Below, one piece after another: positions 44,088 through 53,175 of a DNA stretch of 64,000 nt. Origin of the DNA: Bacteroidota bacterium. GTDB lineage: Bacteria; Bacteroidota; Bacteroidia; Bacteroidales; F082. The position numbers and the translations under genes are program-made. Position 1 is the stretch's first letter. The number at the start of each line of letters is the position of its first letter. A model generated the notes under the pieces. That model made no database searches. It saw only the letters and a list, made by a program, of their open reading frames with translations, and was not told where the DNA came from. The stretch covers positions 124,001 through 188,000 of the forward strand of contig JAHJTC010000022.1 of assembly GCA_018830105.1 (NCBI GenBank), in the 5' to 3' direction.

Positions 44088-44768
44088 TTAAAAATAGATT
44101 TCCGACATTAGTTTTTCAATGGCAACCCCTTTGCTAATCAGGATATCCCTGACTTCCACCACCATTTCGGCGCTGCCACAGAGGTAAAAGTTCTGATCTG
44201 TCGGGATGTTTTTTTGTTCGCGCAACCAATTGGTGAGGCGGCCATTATAAAAATCATCGCTGCTTTCCTGAGAACAGCAACGAATGTATGCTGCCCCAAA
44301 TGCAGCTTTCATTTCGTCATGAAAGTAGAAGCTGTCTGCGGTTCGTCCGCCATGGATCAGCTTTTTATTCTGGCCCAATCCCGAGCGCAGCATAGAGCGA
44401 TAGGGTGCTACTCCTGTTCCGGCAGCGATCCACCAGGCCGGCTGATCATCGCCCAAAAAGGAGCCAAAAGGTTTGGAAACCGATACCAGGTCTCCTTCCT
44501 GAAGTTGGGCTAAAATGGGGGTTAAAATCCCTTCTGTTTTGATGTTGAAAAGAATTTCCAAGAAGGCATCCTCTTTCCCGCTGCAAATGCTGTACAAACG
44601 TGGCGGAATTGATTGTTCCGTTGTAATTCCTACCACTTGTCCGGGCAGAAAGCTGTGATCGCGATCAAAGCGCAACACAAAAACGCCGGGTGAAATTTCG
44701 CGTTTATTCAGTAAAGGTTTGGGCTTGAGTGGCAGCCTGCTGATAAAGCTGCTAAGTCCGTTGTCCAT
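44088..44768 (-). CDS. Ferredoxin-NADP reductase-type flavin oxidoreductase
   Basis: The 226 residues have an FAD-binding barrel with RLYSICSG near 57-64 (the R-x-Y-S motif). The NAD(P)-binding domain has AAGTGVAPYRSML near 115-127 and FYLCGSAEMV near 193. The fold matches plant-type ferredoxin/flavodoxin-NADP reductases. The C-terminus (MSEIYF) is short and ends with an aromatic residue, as in FAD-stacking reductases. Its partner is not known; the ferredoxin at 62.4 kb is a possible one. Confidence 0.9.
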   Translation of the reverse strand: MDNGLSSFISRLPLKPKPLLNKREISPGVFVLRFDRDHSFLPGQVVGITTEQSIPPRLYSICSGKEDAFLEILFNIKTEGILTPILAQLQEGDLVSVSKPFGSFLGDDQPAWWIAAGTGVAPYRSMLRSGLGQNKKLIHGGRTADSFYFHDEMKAAFGAAYIRCCSQESSDDFYNGRLTNWLREQKNIPTDQNFYLCGSAEMVVEVRDILISKGVAIEKLMSEIYF

Positions 44769-44784
44769 GGTTAAAAGATTTGTG

Positions 44785-44792
44785 CAAAATTA
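44785..44792 (-). promoter_or_regulatory. -7 promoter box (TAATTTTG) for the flavin reductase gene
   Basis: It matches TAnnTTTG, 17 bp upstream of the start at 44768. Confidence 0.5.
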
Positions 44793-44910
44793 CGCTTTTT
44801 GCTTCAACAACTTAATCCTATTGTAATCCGAGCAACTTTTCCTGCAACGGCAAAAGCTTGTTGTACAGGTCATTTTTTTGAGGTTGAAATAACCGGCGAT
44901 TATTTGCACA

Positions 44911-44944
44911 AAAAAAGCCGACAATAGAAAACTGCCGGCTTTTT
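44911..44944 (-). terminator. Terminator after ppiD
   Basis: AAAAGCCG and CGGCTTTT form an 8-bp stem around a long loop, 19 bp after the ppiD stop, with T runs on both sides. Confidence 0.7.
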
Positions 44945-44962
44945 ATAAAATAGCTTTAGATT

Positions 44963-47074
44963 TTAGTAAAACAGCAAGCGATTATCTTCGATTGTTGTTT
45001 CTTTTTCAATTGCTCTGAACGCAGCATTGTTACGAATACTGTTTGCGAAAGCAACGCTATAATCTCTTCGTACCCTATCGTATGAATTTGTTTCAGGGGC
45101 TTTTTTCAAGGCGGTTAATTTTACGATAAAGGCGGCGGCATTCCCAATGATGGGTTCCGAAACTTCACCTTCTTCCATGGTAAAAATGGTTCCAACCACC
45201 CTGCTTTCCTGGCCAAAGCCTTGCAGCGAACGGCTTTCGAAGCTCAGATCAGTAACTTCCTGTTTTTCGGCTTGCATTTCGGCCATTATTTTGTCCCAGT
45301 CATTACCCAGTGAGTTCATTTTTTCAACCAGAATTGCTCCTTTTTTCTCATTCATGATTTGTGGTTTTATCATGTCTTTGATTTCGTCAAGTGGAGCAAT
45401 GCCATCTTGTGTAGCTTTGGTAAGAACGGCAATCACATACATATCATCCAGATCGAAAATAGTTGAAACATCGTTTACTTCAGTTTCTTCATCAAATGCC
45501 CATCGTACGATCTGACGTGGGTTTTCGATGCCGGTGATACGGTTTGAAGAGGCACGTAAATTGGGTGCAAGCCGTTTGTTGAGACCTTGATCTGCAATGG
45601 TATTGTCGAACTGTTCGCGGGTTTTATTTTCACTAGCAAAGCGACTTGCTTCGGCAAAAACACTTTGATAGGTATCGGTACTTGGAACGACTTCATGAAC
45701 GATTTGGGCAATACGTACCTTTTTTACATCTTCCTGCTTTCCGGTAACTTCAATGATGTGGTATCCAAAATCAGTTTCTATCAATCCGATACTTCCAACT
45801 TTATTGTTAAGTACAAACTGGTTGAACTGTGGGACCATCTGTCCGTCTTTGAACCAGCCCAAATCGCCGTTATTCTGCTGAGCACTTGGGTCATCAGAAT
45901 AATTCATTGCTAATTCCATCAGGCGTGCCGGACGGCTTTGAACAAGGTTTAGCAGGCTGTCGGCAAGTTGTTGCGCTTCATCTTTTGTACGTTCCTGCTG
46001 GCTACGCATGGCACCCGAATAGGAAATCAAAATATGACTGGCTTTGAGCGAATCGGGACGCATGGTAACGTCAACCAAACGGGTGAGCCTGTAGGCATTT
46101 TGTTCGAAATATGGGCCATAAACAAAGCCAGGTTCATTGTTGAACATCACAGCTTCGATATTCGCTGGCACTTCCGAGCTGCTTTTCCAACTGCTGTCGT
46201 AACGTGTGTCCGAATTGGCATTTACAAAAGTGGCCACATTATCGGTGCGTGTAAATTCTTCTTTGAGGCTGCTCACATAATTTTTAGCTGCTTCATTGTC
46301 TTTTGCTGAAGGCTTAACCTGAAATGAAACATATTCGATATCACGCATGGCAGGGCGATCATAAGAATTTTTCTTTTTTTCGTAATAGCTTTCGTAATCA
46401 GCATCAGTAAGCTCAACCAACGAATCGGCGATTGAGGTATAACGAACGCTCAGCAGTTCTACATCTGCCTTATCATTTTTGCTTTCGTAAGTTTGCTTTG
46501 CTAGTGCCGTTGGCAGATAATGAGCTTTGGTAATCAAATTTTGGTACTTGGTACGCAAGCGATCTTCTTTGATATAACGCTCAAAAACAAGCCACTGGTC
46601 ACGTGAAGCCTGCGGCATTTGATCTAGGTTTTGAAGGTAGTTGAGTACCATCTCGCGGTCGAACTGACCTGTTTCGGGATTTGTAAAATTCTGGATAACT
46701 GCGGGGTGAGGGTTAAATCCCTGAATTTGGTCGAAGAGCTCTTCGGGCGTAACTTTTAGGCCAAGTTCCTCGTATTCATTTCCCATGATTATTTCTTCCA
46801 ACATCTGATTCCAGGTATTGTCTCGAAGTCTGAAAAGCTCATCCTGACTCAGCCTCTCGTTCTGGGATTGCTGTTTTGTAGCTTCAACATTTTGATCAAA
46901 CTTGCGGTTGAAATCCTGAATGCTGATGTCTTCACTTTCTACCGTACCGACATTCATCGTTTGACGACCACCGCCTCCTGTTGCAAAATCACCCAGTACA
47001 AAAGCTGCCAATGCAACGCCTATCACTACTACCAAAAGCCCTGAACGCTTTCTTATTTTTCCTATTACAGCCAT
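44963..47074 (-). CDS. ppiD: PpiD/SurA-type periplasmic folding factor (parvulin domain)
   Basis: The 703-residue protein has one N-terminal membrane helix (RSGLLVVVIGVALAAFVLG, residues ~11-29), a long SurA-N-like helical chaperone region, and a parvulin isomerase domain near 340-450 (SHILISYSG, LGWFKDGQMVPQF, ETDFGYHIIEV). A second, degenerate parvulin-like region follows. It probably helps newly exported proteins fold at the outer face of the inner membrane. It is the last gene of a conserved-looking minus-strand block with lptC and coaX, with its own -7 box. Confidence 0.93.
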   Translation of the reverse strand: MAVIGKIRKRSGLLVVVIGVALAAFVLGDFATGGGGRQTMNVGTVESEDISIQDFNRKFDQNVEATKQQSQNERLSQDELFRLRDNTWNQMLEEIIMGNEYEELGLKVTPEELFDQIQGFNPHPAVIQNFTNPETGQFDREMVLNYLQNLDQMPQASRDQWLVFERYIKEDRLRTKYQNLITKAHYLPTALAKQTYESKNDKADVELLSVRYTSIADSLVELTDADYESYYEKKKNSYDRPAMRDIEYVSFQVKPSAKDNEAAKNYVSSLKEEFTRTDNVATFVNANSDTRYDSSWKSSSEVPANIEAVMFNNEPGFVYGPYFEQNAYRLTRLVDVTMRPDSLKASHILISYSGAMRSQQERTKDEAQQLADSLLNLVQSRPARLMELAMNYSDDPSAQQNNGDLGWFKDGQMVPQFNQFVLNNKVGSIGLIETDFGYHIIEVTGKQEDVKKVRIAQIVHEVVPSTDTYQSVFAEASRFASENKTREQFDNTIADQGLNKRLAPNLRASSNRITGIENPRQIVRWAFDEETEVNDVSTIFDLDDMYVIAVLTKATQDGIAPLDEIKDMIKPQIMNEKKGAILVEKMNSLGNDWDKIMAEMQAEKQEVTDLSFESRSLQGFGQESRVVGTIFTMEEGEVSEPIIGNAAAFIVKLTALKKAPETNSYDRVRRDYSVAFANSIRNNAAFRAIEKETTIEDNRLLFY

Positions 47075-47103
47075 AATCTGTGTCTCTTTTTTAAAATAGG
47101 GTG

Positions 47104-47111
47104 CAAATGTA
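47104..47111 (-). promoter_or_regulatory. -7 promoter box (TACATTTG) for ppiD
   Basis: It matches TAnnTTTG, 30 bp upstream of the ppiD start. The rest of gap 47075-47259 shows nothing else. Confidence 0.5.
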
Positions 47112-47259
47112 CAACAACAACTCTAAGTATGAAAATAAATATGAAACAAAATATAGCCACCCTTAAAGTTGTTAATAAGCAGTAGAACAGTAAACTATAT
47201 GTTGATAACTATTTTCTGGAAGGAAAGTGCCTCAAGCTTGATACCAAAAAGACCTTATT

Positions 47260-48525
47260 TTAATGCATTACTTTCATCCAAACTTCTTCGAGTTTGTTAT
47301 CGCTGGCTTTCAACACTTTAATACGAAAATCTTCGATACTGATTTCCTCGTCTAAATCGGGAATACTTTCGTGGTAATGCAAGATGTAACCCGCCAACGT
47401 TTCGTATTCATCCGAATCGGGGATGTTCAAATTATAGGTTTCGTTGAGGTAATCGGTTTCCAGACGCGTTGAAAAAATAAACTCATCTTCCGAAAGTTGT
47501 TCTTCCCGGTCGAGTTCTTCATCGTACTCATCCTCAATTTCTCCAAAGATTTCCTCGATGATGTCTTCCATTGAAACGATTCCTGCTGTACCGCCAAATT
47601 CATCCACCACAACAGCTATGCCCTGACGGGCCTGAATGAAATGACGTAAAAGCAAGTTGGCAGGGTAGGTTTCCGGAAAAACTTCAATCTTACGCAGCAC
47701 TTCGTCGATAGCTGCCGGGCGTTTAAATACATCGTAGGAATGGATATAGCCGATAATGTTGTCGATATTGTTTTCGTAAACCAATATTTTGGAATGTTTG
47801 GTTTCTTCAAAAACATGCAACACATTTTCGATGGATTCCGTGTTCTTTATGGCTTCGATCTCTGTTCGAGGCACCATACATTCACGCAATTTTACATGCC
47901 TGAATTCTATGGCATTCTGAAACAGCTGGATGTCGTGACTGATATTTTCCTTGTCCTTTTCCTGACTGGAGTATTCGCGCAGGTAGTCGTTTAAATCTAC
48001 ATTACTAAAGCGGTAATCATCCTGTGATAGCTCCATGCGAAAAATATATTTTAAAACAAATTCTGCCAGGCCAATGTATAGTCTGATAAAGGGGTAGAGC
48101 AGAAAATAGAAAAGCCAGACAGGAAAGGCAAAGGTGTTGATGATGCCATTTGGATTGATGCGAAATAATATTTTTGGCAAAAACTCTGCCACTATAAGGA
48201 TCAACAGTGTTGATAGCAAAGTTTGAGTGAGCAACACACTAAAATCGCTTAGCAGGGCCTGGGGCATCAGCTCAATGATGGCAGGCTCGAGCAATTGTGC
48301 CATCATGATGCCATAAATAACCAAGGCAATATTGTTTCCCAGCAAAAGTGCGCCAATAAAGCGTGATGGGTTTTTATAAAAGGGGTTCAGCAGCTTTGAT
48401 GAAAAGGTGTTCTTTTTAAGGTCTAACTCAATCTTTAAACGGTTGGAACTCACGAAAGCTATTTCCATTCCGGAAAAAAAACCTGAAAAAATAAGTGAAA
48501 GTGAAATCAATTGAAGATCAGACAC
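47260..48525 (-). CDS. CorC/HlyC-type membrane protein with DUF21 and CBS domains
   Basis: The 421 residues comprise a DUF21 (CNNM) membrane domain with about four helices in residues 1-180, a pair of CBS domains (RECMVPRTEIEAIKNTE and GIAVVVDEFGGTAGIVSMEDI), and a C-terminal CorC/HlyC domain. Relatives include magnesium/cobalt efflux proteins and GldE of gliding bacteria. The 'hemolysin' label in databases is historical. The ion is not readable from sequence. It has its own -7 box (48550-48557). Confidence 0.9.
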   Translation of the reverse strand: MSDLQLISLSLIFSGFFSGMEIAFVSSNRLKIELDLKKNTFSSKLLNPFYKNPSRFIGALLLGNNIALVIYGIMMAQLLEPAIIELMPQALLSDFSVLLTQTLLSTLLILIVAEFLPKILFRINPNGIINTFAFPVWLFYFLLYPFIRLYIGLAEFVLKYIFRMELSQDDYRFSNVDLNDYLREYSSQEKDKENISHDIQLFQNAIEFRHVKLRECMVPRTEIEAIKNTESIENVLHVFEETKHSKILVYENNIDNIIGYIHSYDVFKRPAAIDEVLRKIEVFPETYPANLLLRHFIQARQGIAVVVDEFGGTAGIVSMEDIIEEIFGEIEDEYDEELDREEQLSEDEFIFSTRLETDYLNETYNLNIPDSDEYETLAGYILHYHESIPDLDEEISIEDFRIKVLKASDNKLEEVWMKVMH

Positions 48526-48549
48526 CTTAGGCGAGTTTGATTTGGATTA

Positions 48550-48557
48550 CAAATGTA
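48550..48557 (-). promoter_or_regulatory. -7 promoter box (TACATTTG) for the CorC-like gene
   Basis: It matches TAnnTTTG, 25 bp upstream of the start at 48525. Confidence 0.5.
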
Positions 48558-48639
48558 CATGATTTTTTTATTCCTTGGATTCATTGAAAAATGAACGAAG
48601 TAATTCAGTTTTATTAAGCTTTAGCATTTCGATGCTGGT

Positions 48640-49236
48640 TTAGTTTTCGTTGTTTTTCGACACATCTTCCTCTTCTTCAATTTCCAGTGTTCCTTTCATG
48701 TTATGGATGGTTCGTTGTTCAAAACCTTCGGTGGCGGTAAGGCTATCGCCAAAAATGACCTTATCGGGTGAGGTAATTTTAACAAAAGCTTTGGTAAAAA
48801 TAAATCTGTTTTTCTGATCCCAGTAGAGCGATTCGGTATTAAGCTTTTCTTTGGTGTTGTAATTTTCCACCTCCACATCGTTGCGGGCTTCCATCAGTTT
48901 TGTGTTTTCATGGCTTATGCCATAATCGGCTTTAATACGTGAGCTGGGTTGCATAAGCGAATCGAAAAATACGGCTTCAAACCCTTCCGGGAACTCAATT
49001 TTCGGGTCTTTTCCTTCAAAATGATTCATCACAGGTGCATTAAGCTGCATTTGCACTTTGCCCGAGTCGCTGCGAATATAGGTTACAACGCGGGCAGACA
49101 TCGCCGCAAGGGTATCCACTTTGGTTATCTCCCGAATTACACTGATGGGGTTTTCACAAGATAAAAACATCATAACAGCAAATGCTGCTATGATGTTTAT
49201 ATTTATTAACTTAAGGATGAGAGATCGTGTTTTCAC
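48640..49236 (-). CDS. lptC: LPS export periplasmic component LptC
   Basis: LptC links the inner-membrane ABC transporter to the periplasmic bridge that carries LPS to the outer membrane. The 198-residue protein starts with a hydrophobic segment ending in MMFLSCENP, so it may be lipid-anchored (Cys27). The beta-jellyroll strands are seen in MSARVVTYIRSDSGKVQMQL, RIKADYGISHENTKLMEAR and NTESLYWDQKNRFIFT. It is 8 bp downstream of the TPR gene and probably co-transcribed. Confidence 0.88.
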   Translation of the reverse strand: MKTRSLILKLININIIAAFAVMMFLSCENPISVIREITKVDTLAAMSARVVTYIRSDSGKVQMQLNAPVMNHFEGKDPKIEFPEGFEAVFFDSLMQPSSRIKADYGISHENTKLMEARNDVEVENYNTKEKLNTESLYWDQKNRFIFTKAFVKITSPDKVIFGDSLTATEGFEQRTIHNMKGTLEIEEEEDVSKNNEN

Positions 49237-49244
49237 TGCCTGTT

Positions 49245-50666
49245 TTATCTGGCTGCTCTGATGGTTGTTCTTTCAGTAAACCAGCATTCAACGGTGTAGG
49301 TATCGCCTTCTTTGTAGTCGTAAAAAAAGATGGTCTCAAGCGAAGGGAAATACACGCGGTAATCAGCAATACGTTTATTGGCAGTTTCTGCGACTGATGG
49401 ATCAACGCGTTTTGCCTGCTCATACTTATCGATAGCAGCCCAGTAGGCCACACGGCTCGTAAATTCATTGTCGCCACACTGTTTGGCACTCGAAGCATAT
49501 AAGTCGCCGATAGTAATATAAGGAGAGCCATCATTGGGATTAAGTTCGATGGCTTTTAAAGCCATTTGGCGCGAGCGTGGATAATTCTTGGTAGCTCTGA
49601 GCACTTCGGCCAGCAGTTTGTAGGCACTATGGGCACGCTCTAAATCTTCTGATTTCGTTGACTCTTCCAAATAAGGGATTGCCTTATTGTATTCCTCTTC
49701 CTTGAGCAGCAAACGACCAATCAAATAGGCTGATTCAGGACTTGGCTGCAGTTTGTGCAGTTTTTCGCTGGCATTCAGGTATAGCGGGTCATCGGTGCAG
49801 TTTCTTTTATCAAGATTGGAGGTGATTTTCGACAAAAGATTAATGTCATTGGGATTGGCCTTATACTTTTTACTGAAAAGTTTTACCAGATCTTCGCAGG
49901 TGGCAAATGGCTCAAAAGTGGCATCAATGTTTCCTTTGAAGTTTTTGTATATCTCGGCCCAACGATCATCACCGCTGGCTTCCAGTCCTTTGATATTAAA
50001 ATCGAGGATGTCAATAACCCTATCATAAGCATCAACAATTTCTGTGCTGTCGATTTTTGCTTTTTTGGCCATTTTTATCACCGAGCGGAAGTAATAGATC
50101 AATACGCTGCCATCGGTACTATTGCCATCGAGCTCCAGGGATTTTTTGAGCGTGTTGTATGTTTCTTCGTAACGATTGGGGGCATAAGTGTATAGATCAA
50201 TTCCTTTGCGACCTAAAATCGTACCAACCTGCGATTGACCCGTTCTGTAATGGTCTGGGAAATATTCAATGCGCTGGTCATAAATCATCATCAGCGTATC
50301 AATGAGTTTCTCCTTTTTGGAGGCGTCTTTTTCTTTTTCAATACGATACTGCATGACATTTACACCATCAACATAAATATTTTCGCTGCCCATCGGACAG
50401 TTATTAAAAACCCATCGCCAGGGTTTATGCACTTCATTGATTGACTGACTGGTATAGTCACTAGCCTTCCATTGCTTGTAAAATTCGCGATACAACGAAA
50501 TATTAATTACACAGGTTACACTGTCTTCGCCATATTTCGGCAAATCCTTTTTTTCCTGAAATATAAATTCGTTGTCGTTATTGGGACTGAAAGCTGCTGC
50601 TTGCATGCTGGCAGTTAAAATTAGTACAGCAAGAATCAGCATTTTGTTTATCACTTTCGTTTTCAT
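49245..50666 (-). CDS. Exported tetratricopeptide-repeat protein
   Basis: The 473-residue protein has a signal peptide (MKTKVINKMLILAVLILTASMQAAA). The mature part is helical with TPR-like repeats: PESAYLIGRLLLKEEEYNKAIPYLEEST, AHSAYKLLAEVLRATKNYPRSRQ and GSPYITIGDLYASSAKQ (quoted in part). It ends with a short beta segment (TYTVECWFTERTTIRAAR). It lies between an outer-membrane protein gene and lptC, so a role in cell-envelope assembly is suggested by position only. Confidence 0.85.
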   Translation of the reverse strand: MKTKVINKMLILAVLILTASMQAAAFSPNNDNEFIFQEKKDLPKYGEDSVTCVINISLYREFYKQWKASDYTSQSINEVHKPWRWVFNNCPMGSENIYVDGVNVMQYRIEKEKDASKKEKLIDTLMMIYDQRIEYFPDHYRTGQSQVGTILGRKGIDLYTYAPNRYEETYNTLKKSLELDGNSTDGSVLIYYFRSVIKMAKKAKIDSTEIVDAYDRVIDILDFNIKGLEASGDDRWAEIYKNFKGNIDATFEPFATCEDLVKLFSKKYKANPNDINLLSKITSNLDKRNCTDDPLYLNASEKLHKLQPSPESAYLIGRLLLKEEEYNKAIPYLEESTKSEDLERAHSAYKLLAEVLRATKNYPRSRQMALKAIELNPNDGSPYITIGDLYASSAKQCGDNEFTSRVAYWAAIDKYEQAKRVDPSVAETANKRIADYRVYFPSLETIFFYDYKEGDTYTVECWFTERTTIRAAR

Positions 50667-50689
50667 AGGATTAGAGTATTAATTATCAT

Positions 50690-51982
50690 CTAGTTATAGC
50701 GTCGTTTAACAAACCAGCGTTCGTAAATGGAAACACCAAGGGTAAAATTAACAAAAGTTTCCTGAATCAGGTTTTTTGCGGTGGTGCCTCCTCTACCAAT
50801 TTCTACACTTAGGTCGATGGTGGTTAAAGAACGTGGTAATGGTAATCCTAGACCAAAACTTATGCCAAACTCATTTATCGACTCGTTGTAAATGTTTAAA
50901 TAGGTTTGATTATAGCGTGCACCAAGTCTGTAAGTAACACGACTCCAGTATTTTGATATTGATGTATAGGGTGGTGTAAACTCTCCCCCGATGGCAATGT
51001 TCCATGAGTTTTGTAAGGAATCAGGCTGATTTCCAATTTTAAAATCTTTCCAATTTTGCCAATTTGCATCCAAACCCACAAGCCATTGATCGTTGCGTTC
51101 AAAAGCAAGACCAAATCCAAGGGTATGTGGCAACGTAATGGTGTTTTTGCGTTCGGGGGTATAGGAAATGGTATCCAGAATGTATTCCACGCCACCATTA
51201 ACGCCTCCGAATAGCGATCGGGTGAGCGATTCTTCGGTAATACTTAATTTTATTTTTTGTCCGTAGGTAAGACCTGCGTTGAGTGTATAGTCTTTTCCGA
51301 TCGGGTGAGCATAAATAATGCCGTAATCCAACATAAAGTCGTTTGCGAGCAGTCTGTTTTCGGTTTTGGTATTGGCGTAGAGTGTCGAATCCGGGAAGTA
51401 GAGCAGGGTGCTGCTGGTATTGCGGCCAAAAACATAAGTTAAATTGATTCCTACCGAAAGTCTGTCACTAATTTTAAAGGCATTTCCCAAAAAAAGCTGA
51501 TTCAAGCCACCATCGCCGCTATAAGCATAGTTATATCTGCCTGTTTCATCAGTTACACCCGAAACAATTGTACTGTATCCTACATCTGAATAAGGCAGCA
51601 GGCCAAGTGCAGTTTTCCAGCGATGTGTAACGGGGAATCCGAGTGAGAAATAGGATAGACTTGCATTGGAGCCTTTTTCTGTTAATGCAGCAGTGCGGTA
51701 GGTGGTGGAGTTCATTTCGAGCCCTGCGTTAAACAAAAACGAAAGCGAATCAAAACCCGCATAAGAAGCCGGATTTGATGGGTTTACAAATCTGTTGCTG
51801 CTGATGGCGTTGGATAAACCTCCCATACCATGCAAGCGGCTGTTCACACTCTTACTCTTAAGCTGTCCGATACCAAATCTGGAATAGGGAGAATTGGTGC
51901 CGGTTTGTGCATAAATGCTTTGTCCTGTAAACACCAATACGATAACAATCAGGAATAATTTTCTCAACTTATTGACTTTCAT
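50690..51982 (-). CDS. Outer-membrane beta-barrel protein (FadL/PorV-like layout)
   Basis: The 430-residue protein has a signal peptide (MKVNKLRKLFLIVIVLVFTGQSIYAQ). Then come SPYSRFGIGQLKS and GMGGLSNAI, an opening seen in Bacteroidota barrels of the FadL-like group. Alternating hydrophobic strands follow, with ATLGLPYS-like turns, and it ends in ISIYERWFVKRRYN, which is not a classical terminal Phe. Its start overlaps coaX by 14 bp, so the two are translationally linked. Cargo is unknown. Confidence 0.82.
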   Translation of the reverse strand: MKVNKLRKLFLIVIVLVFTGQSIYAQTGTNSPYSRFGIGQLKSKSVNSRLHGMGGLSNAISSNRFVNPSNPASYAGFDSLSFLFNAGLEMNSTTYRTAALTEKGSNASLSYFSLGFPVTHRWKTALGLLPYSDVGYSTIVSGVTDETGRYNYAYSGDGGLNQLFLGNAFKISDRLSVGINLTYVFGRNTSSTLLYFPDSTLYANTKTENRLLANDFMLDYGIIYAHPIGKDYTLNAGLTYGQKIKLSITEESLTRSLFGGVNGGVEYILDTISYTPERKNTITLPHTLGFGLAFERNDQWLVGLDANWQNWKDFKIGNQPDSLQNSWNIAIGGEFTPPYTSISKYWSRVTYRLGARYNQTYLNIYNESINEFGISFGLGLPLPRSLTTIDLSVEIGRGGTTAKNLIQETFVNFTLGVSIYERWFVKRRYN

Positions 51983-52700
51983 TAAAATCTACTATAACAT
52001 TCAGTCCTTCTATAACCAGATTTGCGTCTGCAAAGATGTTAACTTTAAACCTTTTATCAAAATATTTATTGTCTCCTCCTCCTATTAATACTGTTAATTC
52101 TTCGTAAATCGATTCATATTCTCGGATTATACCTGCTATTTCGGCCTGCACGCCGTGCATTACACCTGATTGGAGGGAGCTGATGGTGTCGCTGGCTGTT
52201 AGCGGTGCAGAATCTATCGGAGCTGCCAGTGGTAGTTTTGAAGTAAACTGATTCATAGCTTTGAAGCGCATAAAAATACCAGGGCTTATAGCACCTCCTA
52301 TATACACGCCATCTGCGCGCAGAAAATCATAGGTGATGCATGTTCCCATATCAACCACAAGCACATTTTTGCCCGGGAAACGACTGAAAGCTGTTGCAGC
52401 CAGGGCAATACGATCAGGACCAAGGCTTTTTGGGCTATTGTATGCCAGCCTAAAAGGAAGTGGTGTTTCGTGATTAAGGACAAGAAAACCTGCTTTATTG
52501 TTGAATAATTCCAGCAGCTGATCCGGAATTTCTCTTACCGAGCTGATGATGCCGCTCTGCAATGGCTCATGGGCTGTAATCCATTTTATCAGTGCGGGAT
52601 CAGTGGCTTCAAACTGCTGTAGTTCATGCATTTTTCCCTCCTGAAAAATGGCCGCCTTTGCCAGGGTATTGCCCAGATCAATCACCACTTTTTTATTCAT
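51969..52700 (-). CDS. coaX: Type III pantothenate kinase
   Basis: CoaX phosphorylates pantothenate in CoA synthesis and, unlike type I, is not feedback-inhibited by CoA. ATG 52700 (MNKKVVIDLGNTLAKAA) puts the phosphate-1 motif DLGNT at residues 8-12. Other ASKHA motifs are GPDRIALAATA, VDMGTCITYDFL near 120-131 and GGAISPG. Length is 243 residues. It heads the coaX-omp-TPR-lptC run, and a -7 box lies at 52725-52732. Confidence 0.94.
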   Translation of the reverse strand: MNKKVVIDLGNTLAKAAIFQEGKMHELQQFEATDPALIKWITAHEPLQSGIISSVREIPDQLLELFNNKAGFLVLNHETPLPFRLAYNSPKSLGPDRIALAATAFSRFPGKNVLVVDMGTCITYDFLRADGVYIGGAISPGIFMRFKAMNQFTSKLPLAAPIDSAPLTASDTISSLQSGVMHGVQAEIAGIIREYESIYEELTVLIGGGDNKYFDKRFKVNIFADANLVIEGLNVIVDFNESQ

Positions 52701-52724
52701 GCATCTTAATTTCGTATGATCATG

Positions 52725-52732
52725 CAAAAATA
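52725..52732 (-). promoter_or_regulatory. -7 promoter box (TATTTTTG) for coaX and followers
   Basis: It matches TAnnTTTG, 25 bp upstream of ATG 52700, and supports that start over 52727, which lies inside the box. Confidence 0.55.
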
Positions 52733-52840
52733 GGGTTTTCTATTGTTGAAATCATTTTTTTTGTAGCACATAGCAATGCGTTTGCCAGGAACTTTCATTC
52801 AGTTTTTTTTAAATTTCTTTTTACGTTTCAATTTTTGTCC

Positions 52841-52848
52841 TACCTTTG
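52841..52848 (+). promoter_or_regulatory. -7 promoter box (TACCTTTG) for tRNA-Phe
   Basis: It matches TAnnTTTG, 17 bp upstream of the tRNA. The same TACCTTTGC-GC form lies upstream of acpP. Confidence 0.6.
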
Positions 52849-52864
52849 CCGCTCCAAAAACGCT

Positions 52865-52937
<73 letters not shown>

Positions 52938-52941
52938 CATC

Positions 52942-52970
52942 AATAAAGCCCTCATTTTGAGGGCTTTATT
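52942..52970 (+). terminator. Terminator after tRNA-Phe
   Basis: A perfect 12-bp stem (AATAAAGCCCTC with GAGGGCTTTATT) around a 5-base loop, starting 5 bp after the tRNA, followed by GCTTTT. Confidence 0.85.
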
Positions 52971-53075
52971 GCTTTTAAGCCCTTGCCATTTTTGCTTATT
53001 TGGCCATATCAACCGTTTGCAGGCTCAGTTTCAAAGAACATGGACACCAAATAGACTACAACGAATACATCTGAT

Positions 53076-53083
53076 TATCTTTG
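53076..53083 (+). promoter_or_regulatory. -7 promoter box (TATCTTTG) for pfkA-comB
   Basis: It matches TAnnTTTG, about 90 bp upstream of ATG 53176. Confidence 0.55.
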
Positions 53084-53175
53084 CATGAGTTTTGCTATTG
53101 AATAGTTCAATTGCTAAACAACAGATCAAATTGAGAATTAGTAAATCGGGAGATTTTCCGACAAAAAGAATAATT